A stretch of 59,285 nucleotides of DNA from an uncultured Olsenella sp. GTDB lineage: Bacteria; Actinomycetota; Coriobacteriia; Coriobacteriales; Atopobiaceae. Shown here piece by piece: positions 15,842 to 25,167 of this stretch. The number at the start of each line of letters is the position of its first letter. Position 1 is the stretch's first letter. The stretch is taken from the NCBI GenBank assembly GCA_949290055.1, contig CASEQJ010000009.1:1-59285 (forward strand), given 5' to 3'. Below the pieces are notes generated by a model, which saw only the letters and a program-made list of their open reading frames with translations, had not been told where the DNA came from and did not search any database. The position numbers and the translations under genes are program-made.

Positions 15842-17346
15842 TGGCAAACTTCGACCAGCTCTCCGCGCGCGAGATCGCGGCGGGCGTCGCAAACGGCGAC
15901 TTCACCGCCACCGAGGTGGCCCGCGCCGCGCTCGAAGCCGTGGAGGCCCGCGACGGCGAGGTCAAGGCGTTCCTGCAGGTCTCCGCCGACCTTGCGCTTG
16001 CAGCCGCCGAGGCGACCGACAAGGCCCGCGCGGCGGGCGAGAAGCTCGGTCCGCTCGCCGGCGTTCCCGTGGCCTTCAAGGACAACATGCACCTCGTGGG
16101 CACCCGCACCACCTGCGCCTCGCGCATGCTCGAGAACTACGAGTCCACGTTCACGGCAACCTGCGTCCAGCGCATGCTCGACGCCGGCGCCACGCCCGTG
16201 GGCAAGACCAACATGGACGAGTTCGCCTTTGGCAGCTCCACCGAGTCCTCTGCCTTCCACCCCACGGCCAACCCGTGGGACACCGAGCGCGTCCCGGGCG
16301 GCTCCTCGGGCGGCTCCGCGGCGGCCGTCGCCTCCGGAGAGGTCACGGTCTCGCTGGGCTCGGACACCGGCGGCTCCATCCGTCAGCCGGCCTCCCTCTG
16401 TGGCGTCGTGGGCCTCAAGCCTACCTACGGCGCGGTTAGCCGCTACGGCGTGGTGGCCTTTGGCTCCTCGCTCGACCAGGTCGGTCCCTTCGGCCGCAGC
16501 GTCGAGGACGTGGCCCTGGCCATGAACGCGCTCACGTGCGGGGGTCGCGACCCGTGGGACTCCACGAGCCAGCCGGTCGCCACGGATTTTCTCGTCCACC
16601 TGAACGACTCCATCGAGGGTCGCAAGGTCGGCATCGTGCCCGCTCTCATGGAGGCCGCCGGCCTCACCGACGAGGTCCGCGACGCCGTCACCGCCGCCGG
16701 TCGCGCGCTGCAGGACCAGGGCGCCGAGCTTGTGGAGGTGGACCTCCCCAACATAGCCTCCGCCATCGCCGCCTACTATGTGATCGCGCCGTGCGAGGCC
16801 TTCTCCAACCTCGCGCGCTTTGACGGCGTGCGCTACGGCTACCAGGAGCCCGGCCAGGCAACCCTTGCCGAGCAGACCTCGCTCTCCCGCGCGCACGGCT
16901 TTGGCGAGGAGGCCAAGCGCCGTCAGATGCTGGGCGCCTACCTTCTCTCCAGCGGCACCTACGACACGTACTACTACCCGGCGCAGCAGGTCCGCACCCT
17001 GATCACGGCCGACTACGCCCGCGCCTACGAGCAGTGCGACGTCATCCTCATGCCGGCCGCGCCGCGCACGGCGTTCAAGTTCGGCGAGCTCAGTGACCCC
17101 ACGCAGATGTACGCGTCGGACCTGTTCACGATCTCCAACAACATTGTCGGCAACGGTGGCGTCTCCGTGCCGCTGGGCCTGGGCGCCGCCTCCGGCCTGC
17201 CCGTCTCCGCGCAGCTGCAGGGACCGGCCTTCGCCGACGCCACGCTGCTCACGTTTGCGCGCGCGATCGAGCGGTCCTTCTCGCCCGCCGGCTCCGGGGC
17301 CCCCGTCGCGCCCGCGTTTGCCGGGAAGGGAGGTGAGCTCGCATGA
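15841..17346 (+). CDS. gatA: Aspartyl/glutamyl-tRNA amidotransferase subunit A
   Basis: 501 residues, amidase-signature enzyme that frees ammonia from glutamine for GatB. The catalytic triad is present: Lys80 (VAFKDN), Ser155 (PGGSSGGSA, cis-Ser) and nucleophile Ser179 (GSDTGGS). Normal length. It overlaps gatC by one base and gatB by four. With GatB it corrects mischarged Glu-tRNA(Gln) or Asp-tRNA(Asn). Confidence 0.96.
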   Translation: MANFDQLSAREIAAGVANGDFTATEVARAALEAVEARDGEVKAFLQVSADLALAAAEATDKARAAGEKLGPLAGVPVAFKDNMHLVGTRTTCASRMLENYESTFTATCVQRMLDAGATPVGKTNMDEFAFGSSTESSAFHPTANPWDTERVPGGSSGGSAAAVASGEVTVSLGSDTGGSIRQPASLCGVVGLKPTYGAVSRYGVVAFGSSLDQVGPFGRSVEDVALAMNALTCGGRDPWDSTSQPVATDFLVHLNDSIEGRKVGIVPALMEAAGLTDEVRDAVTAAGRALQDQGAELVEVDLPNIASAIAAYYVIAPCEAFSNLARFDGVRYGYQEPGQATLAEQTSLSRAHGFGEEAKRRQMLGAYLLSSGTYDTYYYPAQQVRTLITADYARAYEQCDVILMPAAPRTAFKFGELSDPTQMYASDLFTISNNIVGNGGVSVPLGLGAASGLPVSAQLQGPAFADATLLTFARAIERSFSPAGSGAPVAPAFAGKGGELA

Positions 17347-18851
17347 AGAAGCTCGCCGAGGTCCTCAGGGACTGGGAGGCCGTGATCGGCCTCGAGGTCC
17401 ACACCGAGCTCACCACGCTCGAGACCAAGATGTTCTGCAACTGCCGCCTCTCCCACGACGACGAGCCCAACACCAACGTCTGCCCCGTCTGCCTGGGCAT
17501 GCCGGGCGCGCTGCCCGTGCCCAACGAGAAGGCCATCGAGTCGATCGTCATGGCGGGCCTGGCCACCAACTGCGAGATCCAGCGCCACTCCATGTTCTAC
17601 CGGAAGCACTACTTCTACCCGGACATGGCCAAGAACTTCCAGACCACGCAGGGGCCCGTGGCATTCTGCATGCACGGCCACCTGGACCTGGAGGTTGCCG
17701 GCGCCGGCGCCAAGGAGCGCCCGGACTCCACGGTCGAGAAGAACGACGACGGCAGCTACGTGGCGCCCATCCGGATTCTGCGCATCCACATGGAGGAGGA
17801 CGCCGCCAAGATGGTGCACGTGGGCGGCGAGGAGGGCCGCATCACCGCGGCCACCGAGTCCCTCATCGACTACAACCGCTGCGGCACGCCGCTCATCGAG
17901 CTCGTCACCGAGCCCGACCTGCGCACGCCCGAGGAGGCGCGCCTCTTCATGGAGAAGCTGCGCCAGACCTTCCTCACGCTCGGCATCTCCGACTGCTCGC
18001 TCGAGAGCGGCTCCATGCGCTGCGACGGCAACATCTCGCTGCGCCGCCGCGGCGAGACCAAGTTTGGCACCAAGACCGAGATGAAGAACATCAACTCGTT
18101 CAAGAGCCTGCACGACGCGCTCGAGTACGAGATCTGCCGCCAGGCCGAGGTGCTCGAGGAGGGTGGCATCGTCTACCAGGAGACGCGCCACTGGGAGCCC
18201 TCGCGCCGCCGCACCGTGGTCATGCGCGTCAAGGAGACCGCTGACGACTACCGTCTCTTCCCGGACCCCGACCTCGCGCCCTTCGACCTCACGGACGAGT
18301 TCGTGGAGCGCTGCCGCGCGCGCATCCCGGAGCTGCCGGACGCCAAGCGCGACCGCTACATGGCGGACTTTGGCCTCAAGCGCGCCGACGCCGCCCAGCT
18401 CGCGGGCGACCCGACGGTCGCGGCCTTCTTCGAGCAGGCGCTTTCCGCGGCGGGCGAGAAGAACGTGGAGACCGTGGCCAAGGTCATGGTGAACCTCGCC
18501 CCCAGCTACGACGCCCTCACGCCGGCGCAGGTCGCGAGCCTCTCGGCGCTTCTCGCCGAGGACGCGATCACGTTTGCCCAGGCGCGCGAGGTGCTCGACG
18601 CGGTCAACGGCACCGGCGAGGACCCGGCCGCCTACGTGGACGCCCACGGCATGCGCCAGTCCACCGACGAGGGCGCGCTTGGCGTCATCGTGGACGAGGT
18701 GCTCGCGCGCTGCACCGACCAGGTCCAGCAGTATCGCGATGGCAACAAGAAGGTGCTCGGGTTCCTCGTGGGGCAGTGCATGAAGGCGGCCAAGGGCTCC
18801 GGCAACCCCAAGGCCTTCAACAAGATGCTGGCGGAGAGGCTCGAGTCGTAA
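17343..18851 (+). CDS. gatB: Aspartyl/glutamyl-tRNA amidotransferase subunit B
   Basis: 502 residues. N-terminal catalytic domain opens with WEAVIGLEVHTEL, has CPVCLGMPGALPVPN, NYYRKHYFYPD-like MFYRKHYFYPDMAKNFQ and DCSLESGSMRCDGNIS; the C-terminal YqeY-like tRNA-binding domain ends with LVGQCMKAAKGSGNPK. It kinases and amidates the mischarged aminoacyl-tRNA. Last gene of gatCAB; start overlaps gatA by four bases. Confidence 0.96.
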   Translation: MKKLAEVLRDWEAVIGLEVHTELTTLETKMFCNCRLSHDDEPNTNVCPVCLGMPGALPVPNEKAIESIVMAGLATNCEIQRHSMFYRKHYFYPDMAKNFQTTQGPVAFCMHGHLDLEVAGAGAKERPDSTVEKNDDGSYVAPIRILRIHMEEDAAKMVHVGGEEGRITAATESLIDYNRCGTPLIELVTEPDLRTPEEARLFMEKLRQTFLTLGISDCSLESGSMRCDGNISLRRRGETKFGTKTEMKNINSFKSLHDALEYEICRQAEVLEEGGIVYQETRHWEPSRRRTVVMRVKETADDYRLFPDPDLAPFDLTDEFVERCRARIPELPDAKRDRYMADFGLKRADAAQLAGDPTVAAFFEQALSAAGEKNVETVAKVMVNLAPSYDALTPAQVASLSALLAEDAITFAQAREVLDAVNGTGEDPAAYVDAHGMRQSTDEGALGVIVDEVLARCTDQVQQYRDGNKKVLGFLVGQCMKAAKGSGNPKAFNKMLAERLES

Positions 18852-18947
18852 GGGTCCGCCCGTGCCTCTCGAGCGCCGCTACCACAGTTGGGTCTGGGCT
18901 GGTAGACTTCCGGGGCGAGGGCGTTGTCGTGCGCGAGGGGGGTCGCG

Positions 18948-19901
18948 GTGGGCGAGAAGGACGAGCAGGTCGCGGAGGGTGTCGAGCCGGTTGCGGAGGA
19001 GATGACGCCCGACGAGGCGCGTCGGGCGGAGAGGCTCTCGCGGCGGCGCATGGCCTACAGCTTCCCGCAGTTCTTCGCCCTGCTCAACGCGGGACTCATC
19101 CTCACGGCCGTGGCGCTCGTGCTGTTCAAGACGCCCAACCACCTGGCCTTTGGCGGAACCACCGGCTTCGCGATTCTCTTCAACGCCGCGCTGCCGGCAC
19201 TTCCGGTCTCTGCGTACATGTGGATCATGAACGCCGTGCTCGTTCTTCTCGGCTTTATCTTCTTGGAGCGCAAGGCGGTGCTGTGGAGCGCGTTCGCGTC
19301 GTTTGCGCTCTCGGGCTACACCTCGCTCTTTGAGTGGCTGTTCCCGGTGACGAGCTCGATCACCGGCGACCTCTGGCTTGACGTCTGCTTTGCGGTGCTG
19401 CTGCCGGCCGTGGGCTCGGCGCTGGTCTTTGACATTGGCGCGTCCACCGGCGGCACGGACATTCTGGCCATGATCTTGCGCAAGCGCACCGACATAGAGA
19501 TCGGCAAGGCGCTCTTCGCCGTGGACGTGGGCGTGGTCGTGGCGGCGATCGGGCTCTTTGGGCCGCGCGTGGGCCTCTACTGCGTGCTCGCGCTCATTGG
19601 CAAGACCTTCGTGGTGGACGGCTTCATAGAGTCCATTCGCCAGCGCAAGGTCTGCCAGGTCATTTGCGACCACCCGCGTGACGTGGAGGAGTTCATTGTC
19701 AAGAAGCTGGGCCGCACCGCCACGGTGACCTTTGGCTGGGGCGCGTACTCCGGCAAGCGCCAGACGATCCTCACCAGCGTGCTCTCGCGCCGCGAGGCCA
19801 TGCGGCTGCGCCTCTTTGTGCGCGCGACGGACCCGACCGCGTTCATAACCATTGTGAGCAGCTCCGAGATCATTGGCCGCGGTTTCCGTGGCGTGAACTA
19901 G
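18948..19901 (+). CDS. YitT family membrane protein
   Basis: 317 residues if it begins at GTG 18948 (purine-rich GAGGGGGGT just upstream); an ATG at 18924 or 19002 cannot be excluded. After about 30 charged residues come five to six membrane segments with GGTTGFAI and the family hallmark DIGASTGGTDILAMIL, then a C-terminal cytosolic DUF2179 domain (RTATVTFGWGAYSGKRQTILTS). YitT proteins are of unknown transport function. The first codons contain the dispersed word (GEKD). The stop overlaps that of the convergent gene by four bases. Confidence 0.82.
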   Translation: MGEKDEQVAEGVEPVAEEMTPDEARRAERLSRRRMAYSFPQFFALLNAGLILTAVALVLFKTPNHLAFGGTTGFAILFNAALPALPVSAYMWIMNAVLVLLGFIFLERKAVLWSAFASFALSGYTSLFEWLFPVTSSITGDLWLDVCFAVLLPAVGSALVFDIGASTGGTDILAMILRKRTDIEIGKALFAVDVGVVVAAIGLFGPRVGLYCVLALIGKTFVVDGFIESIRQRKVCQVICDHPRDVEEFIVKKLGRTATVTFGWGAYSGKRQTILTSVLSRREAMRLRLFVRATDPTAFITIVSSSEIIGRGFRGVN

Positions 19902-20488
19902 TCGGCGTGGCGCCGGGCGAGAAGCGCCTGTGCGAACGCGTACCCGCCGGAAAAGCCGCCGATGGCGAGGCCGAGTCCCGGGGTGAGTGTGAACTCGAGC
20001 CCCGCGACCCCGCGCCCTACGGCCCATGGATTGCCCTGCGCGATCGAGCGGACCATCAGGTAGAGCTGCCAGTTCATGACCGAGCAGAGGATGAGGACCG
20101 CGATGACGTCGGCCGTCACGAGCGCGCCCGCCACCGCGAGCTGCCAGGTGCGGCCCGTGTCCCGGAGGCCGAGCGCCGCGAGGGTGATGGCGGTCACGCA
20201 CACGGCCACGTGACCGATGCTGAGCGCCCACAGTAGGGCGGCGAGGCGCCCGCCGGAGACGCTCTGCAGGAAGGCGACGACCTGCGCGACGCGGTCCCCG
20301 ACGAGCGGCATGCTTCGCAGCGACTCCGAGACGGTAAGCAGCGCGTCCGCCAACCTGCCCGCCGAGAGCGGCATGGTCGCGAGCGGGAGCTCCACGCCCA
20401 CGACGGCCACGGTCCCAAAGAGCGCCAGCGCGCCGGCGACGATGCCCAGCACGCCCGACAGGGTCCTCGCGCTCCGCATCCCCATCAT
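19898..20488 (-). CDS. Hypothetical four-span membrane protein
   Basis: About 196 residues. Predicted spans: LSGVLGIVAGALALFGTVAVV, LAALLWALSIGHVAVCVTAI, LAVAGALVTADVIAVLILCSV and PGLGLAIGGFSGGYAFAQALL. Resembles DUF2975-type small membrane proteins in layout, but I cannot confirm the family. Start is uncertain: ATG 20488, 20485 and 20479 all follow a GGGAG at 20489-20493, and the last has the best spacing. An exact dispersed word copy (20497-20506) lies directly upstream. Confidence 0.6.
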   Translation of the reverse strand: MMGMRSARTLSGVLGIVAGALALFGTVAVVGVELPLATMPLSAGRLADALLTVSESLRSMPLVGDRVAQVVAFLQSVSGGRLAALLWALSIGHVAVCVTAITLAALGLRDTGRTWQLAVAGALVTADVIAVLILCSVMNWQLYLMVRSIAQGNPWAVGRGVAGLEFTLTPGLGLAIGGFSGGYAFAQALLARRHAD

Positions 20489-20638
20489 CTCCCGTCGTTC
20501 TTCTCGCCCAATGAGAGCGTCCCGGCTCCCTTCCAACCTAGGTCCAAGGGGCGGGTGCGGTGGCGAGAATGACGGTGAACTTACATCTCGCACACATTAG
20601 GGGGCCTGCGGCATTCTCGCAATGTGGCCACAAAGGTG

Positions 20639-20652
20639 TATACTGTAGCTAC
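20639..20652 (+). promoter_or_regulatory. Promoter -10 and palindrome before the Phd/PIN pair
   Basis: TATACT (20639-20644) followed at once by GTAGCTAC (20645-20652), a perfect 8-base palindrome that could be the antitoxin operator. It lies 16 bases before the antitoxin start. Confidence 0.45.
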
Positions 20653-20668
20653 GGTGAGGGAGGATGAC

Positions 20669-20956
20669 ATGAAGGAGCTTTCTGCGGTGGGCGTCCGCGA
20701 GGCGAAGAACCGATTCAGCGAGCTGACCGCGCAGGTCAATGAGCTGGGGTCAACGCTCGTGGTGCTCAAGAACAACAGGCCGTGGGTTACCATCCACCCG
20801 GCCGATCCCCAGGCGGCCAGCCGTCGCGCGCGTCTCGAGCGCTTTCATGCGCTCACCGCCTCTATCGAGCGGGATGTCTCGCGTGAGCCGGCTTGGGCGG
20901 CGGACAAGAGCGACCGCGAGCTGCTCGACGAGGAGAGGGTGAGGCGCTTTGGCTAG
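20669..20956 (+). CDS. Phd/YefM-type antitoxin
   Basis: 95 residues from ATG 20669, behind GGGAGG (20658-20663). Begins MKELSAVGVREAKNRFSEL, followed by STLVVLKNNRPWVTIHP, the classic Phd/YefM DNA-binding domain; the C-terminal half should wrap the toxin. It represses its own promoter in this family. A longer start at 20624 would swallow the promoter. It overlaps the PIN toxin by eight bases. Confidence 0.88.
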   Translation: MKELSAVGVREAKNRFSELTAQVNELGSTLVVLKNNRPWVTIHPADPQAASRRARLERFHALTASIERDVSREPAWAADKSDRELLDEERVRRFG

Positions 20957-21368
20957 GGTCGTGCTCGACACCAATATCATCCTCGACTATCTCAGCGCGA
21001 CGCGCGAGAGGCACCAGGATGCCGCCGACCTGCTTGAGGCGCTGCTCTCCTCGGATGACAAGACGCCCGTGATCCTTGCGGCCGGCATCAAGGACGCCTA
21101 TTACATCCTGTGTCGCCACTATCATGACGAGGCACTCGTGCGGGCGCGGTTGGACGACTTCCGCGCGCTGATGGAGGTGGCGGAGCTTACGGGTCCTATC
21201 CTGGATGCGGCCTTCGCGTCGGACGAGCCGGACCTCGAGGACGGCATCGTCCGCGCGACGGCGGAGCTTCTGGGCGCCGAGACGATCGTCACGCGTGACG
21301 CGTCCGCCTATCGCGGGTCTCGCGTCCCCAGCATGGATGCCCGAGCGTACTGCGCCGCGCTCGAGTAG
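20949..21368 (+). CDS. PIN-domain ribonuclease toxin (VapC-like)
   Basis: 139 residues starting at TTG 20949. Acidic catalytic set of PIN nucleases is visible: Asp7 in VVLDTNIILDYL, Glu/Asp in SDEPDLEDGIVRATA, and Asp in IVTRDASAY. It should cleave RNA when the antitoxin is lost. A Phd antitoxin with PIN toxin is a known but less common pairing than VapB. Confidence 0.88.
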   Translation: MARVVLDTNIILDYLSATRERHQDAADLLEALLSSDDKTPVILAAGIKDAYYILCRHYHDEALVRARLDDFRALMEVAELTGPILDAAFASDEPDLEDGIVRATAELLGAETIVTRDASAYRGSRVPSMDARAYCAALE

Positions 21369-21397
21369 AGCCACGAGAACGTCCGGAAGTGCCCGGT

Positions 21398-22051
21398 CTA
21401 CGCGTCCCTCTCGCTGGCGCGGGCCTCGTCGAGGTAGTTGTAGAGCGTGTACTTGGAGATCCCGAAGTACTTGCAGACCTTGGGGCCGCTCTTGGTGATG
21501 AGGAACGCGCCGGTGTCGTTGAGGTAGCGGATCGCGCGGACCTTCTCCTCCTTGGTCATGAGCGCCACGGGCGTGCCCACGAGCTGGACGCTCTGCTCGA
21601 TGAGGTCGTCCAGCAGGTCGGCCACGCTGCGCACGATCGGCTCCGGCTCGCGCGGCGCGCTGGGGCCCGTGCCCACGACCTCGGCGATTGTGTCGCCCAT
21701 GGCGCGCAGGATCGTTATGTCGTAGTTGACGGCAAAGATGCCCACCGTGCGGCCCTCGTCGTCGCGGATGAACACGGTCGACGACTTGAGGATCTTGCCG
21801 TCCGCGGTCTTGGTGAGGTAGGCGAGGCGGTCCTCGAGACGCTCCGTGCCGGCGTGCAGCGCCTCCAGCACCACGTGGCTCGGCCCGTCGCCGAGCTTGC
21901 GGCCGGTGACGTGGCCGTTCTCGATGGCGACGATCGAGTGGCTGGGGTCGGTCGTCTCGAGGTCGTGAACGACGACCTCGCACCCGCTGCCAAACTGCAG
22001 CGCGAGCGCGTGGGCGAGCCGCTTGTAGAAGTCGAGCTGTGTCTCGGTCAT
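21398..22051 (-). CDS. YheO/DauR-like transcriptional regulator
   Basis: 217 residues from ATG 22051 (GCGAGGAGA upstream). N-terminal PAS-like YheO domain: LALQFGSGCEVVVHDL, SIVAIENGHVTGR, FIRDDEGRTVGIFAVNYDIT. C-terminal DauR-like helix-turn-helix: KVRAIRYLNDTGAFLITKSG and KYFGISKYTLYNYLDEA. It is divergent from the purine permease, separated by 295 bases that hold palindromic boxes also found before ygeX, so it is a good candidate to control both purine loci. Confidence 0.87.
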   Translation of the reverse strand: MTETQLDFYKRLAHALALQFGSGCEVVVHDLETTDPSHSIVAIENGHVTGRKLGDGPSHVVLEALHAGTERLEDRLAYLTKTADGKILKSSTVFIRDDEGRTVGIFAVNYDITILRAMGDTIAEVVGTGPSAPREPEPIVRSVADLLDDLIEQSVQLVGTPVALMTKEEKVRAIRYLNDTGAFLITKSGPKVCKYFGISKYTLYNYLDEARASERDA

Positions 22052-22107
22052 GTCGTTCTCCTCGCATTGTGTGAACGAGAGAGATGGTACCCGAAAAGGG
22101 AAGCCAG

Positions 22108-22124
22108 CCAAACTTTTTGTTTGG
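22108..22124. promoter_or_regulatory. Candidate operator, palindromic CCAAAC-N5-GTTTGG
   Basis: Perfect six-base arms around TTTTT, in the divergent regulator/permease gap. Near matches occur at 58404-58420 and 58424-58439 before ygeX and, more loosely, at 22277-22291. Confidence 0.5.
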
Positions 22125-22276
22125 TCCCGTCCGCGCACGAGCGGGCCGGTGAGGCCGAGAAGAACGTCCTGACGTCGCGTTATATCAACGCGAGGACAAC
22201 GAAAACTTTTTGGAGGCCATCGCGCACCCGACCGCTCACGCCCCGCAACCTACCGTCTGACAGATTTTCATCGAAG

Positions 22277-22291
22277 CAGACAATTTGTTAG
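22277..22291. promoter_or_regulatory. Candidate second operator box before the purine permease
   Basis: CAGACAATTTGTTAG matches CAGACAAAAAGTTGG (58425-58439, before ygeX) in 11 of 15 positions, all mismatches being in the AT centre or next to the end. It lies 56 bases before the permease start. Confidence 0.4.
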
Positions 22292-22346
22292 CACGCCCCG
22301 CGCAATACTATCGAAACATAGTCGGAGCACCGTGGAGAGGACGAGT

Positions 22347-23681
22347 ATGTCGAAGACGCAAGCGGCGGAGGAGAAGGGGTCCTCCGCGATCCTGTTCCAG
22401 CGCGAGGGGATGCCGCCGATCGGCGAAATGCTGCCCTGCGCGCTCCAGCACGTGCTGGCGTCCTTCGCCGGCATAATCACGCCCGCGATCCTCATTGCGG
22501 CCACGTTCAACTTCACTGCCCAGGAGAAGACCGACATAATCCAGGTCGCGCTAATCCTCTCCGCCATCGACACGGCGCTCCAGGCCTTCGCGCCGTTCCG
22601 CCGCATCGGCGGCAACCTGCCGATCGTCATGGGCGTGTCGTTTGCGTTCCTGCCGGCGCTGCAGGCCATGGGCGCCACGTTCTCCTTCGGTGCGCTGCTC
22701 GGCGGCGAGATCGTGGGCGGCGTCGCGGCCATCCTCTTTGGCATCTTCTACGGCAAGCTCAAGGCCTTCTTCCCGCCGGTCGTCACCGGCACGGTAATCT
22801 TCACGATCGGCGTCTCGCTCTACCCGACGGCGATCAAGTACATGGCCGGCGGCGAGGGCACCCCGCTCTGGGGCACGCCGCAGGCCTGGTGCGTGGCGCT
22901 CGTCACGTTTGCCGTGGTCTTTGGTCTCAACAACTTTGCCAAGGGCACCCTCAAGCTGGGCAGCGTCTTCTTTGGCATGATCGCCGGCATTATCGTGTCC
23001 GCGCCCTTCGGCATGCTGGACTTCTCCGCTGTGGGCACCGCCGGCGTCTTTGCCTTCCCCAAGATCATGCCGTACCCGATCGAGTTCCACCCCGAGGTCT
23101 GCATCACGCTCGCCGTGGTCTACCCGATGGTGGCCATCCAGGTGATCGGCGATGTCTCCGCCGCCTGCCTCGGCGCCATGGACCGCATGCCCGACGAGCG
23201 CGAGCTCTCCGGCGCCATCGTCTCCCAGGGCGCCACGTCGCTCGTCTCCGCCTTCATCGGCGGCCTGCCCACCTCCGCGCTGGGCCAGAACGTGGGCATA
23301 ATCTGCTCCAACAAGGTCGTCAACAAGTGGGTCTTCGTGACCGTGGCGGCGGTCTTTGCCGCGGCCGGCCTGCTGCCGCAGCTCTCCGCGCTGCTCACGG
23401 CCATTCCGCAGCCGGTCATTGGCGGCGCCACGGTGGGCGTCTTTGGCACGATCACCATGAACGGCGTCCGCATGTTCACCAAGGACGGCCTCACCCCGCG
23501 CGTCACCACGATCGTGGGCACCTCGGTGGTCTTTGGCCTGGGCATATGGATGGCTTCGGGGTGCCTCGCGGGCGAGGGCATGCCCAGCTGGGTGACCACC
23601 GTCATTGGCTCCAACGCCATTACCCCGGCCGCGCTCATGGCAATCATCCTCAACCTCATCCTCCCCAAGCCCGAGAAGTAG
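22347..23681 (+). CDS. NCS2 purine (xanthine/uric acid) permease
   Basis: 444 residues, start ATG 22347 with GGAGAGG upstream. About 12 to 14 membrane segments. Family hallmarks: ALQHVLASFAGIITPAIL at the start, GVSFAFLPALQAMG, and the signature region GGLPTSALGQNVGIIC preceded by Glu in DERELSG. Belongs to the NAT/NCS2 xanthine-uracil permeases, most like the xanthine/urate branch. Its position upstream of ssnA, ygfK and the hydroxylase gives it the role of purine import. Confidence 0.9.
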   Translation: MSKTQAAEEKGSSAILFQREGMPPIGEMLPCALQHVLASFAGIITPAILIAATFNFTAQEKTDIIQVALILSAIDTALQAFAPFRRIGGNLPIVMGVSFAFLPALQAMGATFSFGALLGGEIVGGVAAILFGIFYGKLKAFFPPVVTGTVIFTIGVSLYPTAIKYMAGGEGTPLWGTPQAWCVALVTFAVVFGLNNFAKGTLKLGSVFFGMIAGIIVSAPFGMLDFSAVGTAGVFAFPKIMPYPIEFHPEVCITLAVVYPMVAIQVIGDVSAACLGAMDRMPDERELSGAIVSQGATSLVSAFIGGLPTSALGQNVGIICSNKVVNKWVFVTVAAVFAAAGLLPQLSALLTAIPQPVIGGATVGVFGTITMNGVRMFTKDGLTPRVTTIVGTSVVFGLGIWMASGCLAGEGMPSWVTTVIGSNAITPAALMAIILNLILPKPEK

Positions 23682-23683
23682 TT

Positions 23684-23714
23684 CTGTTAGTTGGGGACAG
23701 TCCCCAATTAACAC
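23684..23714. repeat. 31-base palindrome, copy 2
   Basis: Same repeat as 10364-10394 with central A and two differences in the arms (TTAGTT; terminal AACAC). It begins three bases after the permease stop. Confidence 0.9.
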
Positions 23715-23723
23715 AAATATTTT

Positions 23724-23754
23724 ATGTAAATTGGGGACTGTCCCCAATTAACAG
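23724..23754. repeat. 31-base palindrome, copy 3
   Basis: Same repeat, central T, separated from copy 2 by about nine AT-rich bases and ending 12 bases before ssnA. Two hairpins in the intercistronic gap could cap the permease message and set the permease:ssnA ratio. Confidence 0.9.
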
Positions 23755-23766
23755 ATAGGAGACGTC

Positions 23767-25110
23767 ATGCTGCTCGTCACCAACGGTCGCGTCATAACGC
23801 GCGACGCTGACAACGCCTACCTCGAGAACGGCGCCGTCGCCATAGAGGGCGAGAAGATCGCCGAGGTCGGTGACGCCACGGCGCTGGCCGAGAAGTACCC
23901 CCAGGCTGAGGTCGTGGACGCCCACGGCGGCGTCATCATGCCGGGCCTGGTGAACTGCCACACCCACATTTACTCCGGCCTGGCCCGCGGCCTTGCCATC
24001 AAGGGCTGCAACCCCACCAACTTCCTCGAGAACCTCGAGCAGCAGTGGTGGAAGATCGACGACAACCTCACGCTCGACGGCACCCGCGCGAGCGCCTACG
24101 CCACCGTGCTCGACAGCCTGCGCGACGGCGTGACCACGATCTTTGACCACCACGCGAGCTTCTGCGAGATCCCGGGCTCCCTCTTTGCGATCAAGGACGT
24201 CTGCGAGGAGACGGGCATCCGCGCGTGCCTGTGCTACGAGACCTCCGACCGCCGCGGCGACGAGAAGCGCGACCAGGCGATCGCCGAGAACGCCGAGTTC
24301 GCGCAGTGGGCCGCCAAGCAGGACTCCGGCATGATCGCCGCCATGTTCGGCGGGCACGCCACCTTCACGCTCTCCGACGAGACCATGGACAAAATGGCCG
24401 AGGCCAACGATGGCCTCACCGGCTTCCACATTCACGTCTGCGAGGGCATGAACGACGTCTGGGACAGCCGGCAGAACCGCGGCGGGATCTCACCAATCGA
24501 GCGCCTGCTGCAGCACGACCTCCTGGGCCCGCGCACCATGCTCGGCCACTGCATCCACGTCACGCCCGCCGAGATGGACATCATCAAGGAGACCGGCACC
24601 CACATCGTCAACAACCCCGAGTCCAACATGGGCAACGCCGTGGGCTGCGCGCCGGTGCTCGAGTTCTTCCGCCGCGGTATCTCGGTGCACATGGGCACGG
24701 ACGCCTACACGCACGACATGCTGGAGAGCCTCAAGGTCTTCCTGATCATTCAGCGCCACAACGCGGCCATGCCCAACGTGGGCTGGGTCGAGGCCATGAC
24801 CATGCTCTTCCAGAACAACCCCGCCATGGCGAGCGCCTACTTCGGGCGCGAGATTGGCGTCCTCAAGTCCGGCGCCGCGGCTGACGTGATCGTCATGGAC
24901 TACCCGGTCTTCACGCCCTTCTCGGACGAGAACGTCGACGGCCACATGCTCTTCGGCATGATGGGCAAGAACTGCCGCACCACGATCGTCAACGGCAGGG
25001 TGCTCTACAAGGACCGCGAGTTCGTGGCCTTCGACGAGGAGCGCATCAACGCCTGGACCCTCGAGCAGAGCAAGTTGCTCTGGGGCACGCTCAACGAGCG
25101 CACGTACTAG
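23767..25110 (+). CDS. ssnA: SsnA, putative aminohydrolase of the selenium-dependent hydroxylase system
   Basis: 447-residue metal-dependent amidohydrolase. Metal ligands are visible in NCHTHIYSG, the later GFHIHVCEG, GHCIHV and MGTDAYTHD. The tail KSGAAADVIVMDY is usual for cyclic amidohydrolases. SsnA homologues lie beside ygfK and XdhD in anaerobic purine degraders, where it probably opens or deaminates a purine-derived ring; the reaction has not been read from this sequence. The start has GATAGGAGAC just upstream, abutting repeat copy 3. Confidence 0.9.
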   Translation: MLLVTNGRVITRDADNAYLENGAVAIEGEKIAEVGDATALAEKYPQAEVVDAHGGVIMPGLVNCHTHIYSGLARGLAIKGCNPTNFLENLEQQWWKIDDNLTLDGTRASAYATVLDSLRDGVTTIFDHHASFCEIPGSLFAIKDVCEETGIRACLCYETSDRRGDEKRDQAIAENAEFAQWAAKQDSGMIAAMFGGHATFTLSDETMDKMAEANDGLTGFHIHVCEGMNDVWDSRQNRGGISPIERLLQHDLLGPRTMLGHCIHVTPAEMDIIKETGTHIVNNPESNMGNAVGCAPVLEFFRRGISVHMGTDAYTHDMLESLKVFLIIQRHNAAMPNVGWVEAMTMLFQNNPAMASAYFGREIGVLKSGAAADVIVMDYPVFTPFSDENVDGHMLFGMMGKNCRTTIVNGRVLYKDREFVAFDEERINAWTLEQSKLLWGTLNERTY

Positions 25111-25167
25111 GTCGAACTGAGGTCGGCGAGCGGGGGAGGGCCCGCGCGCCGCAGGAGAGGAGCAACA

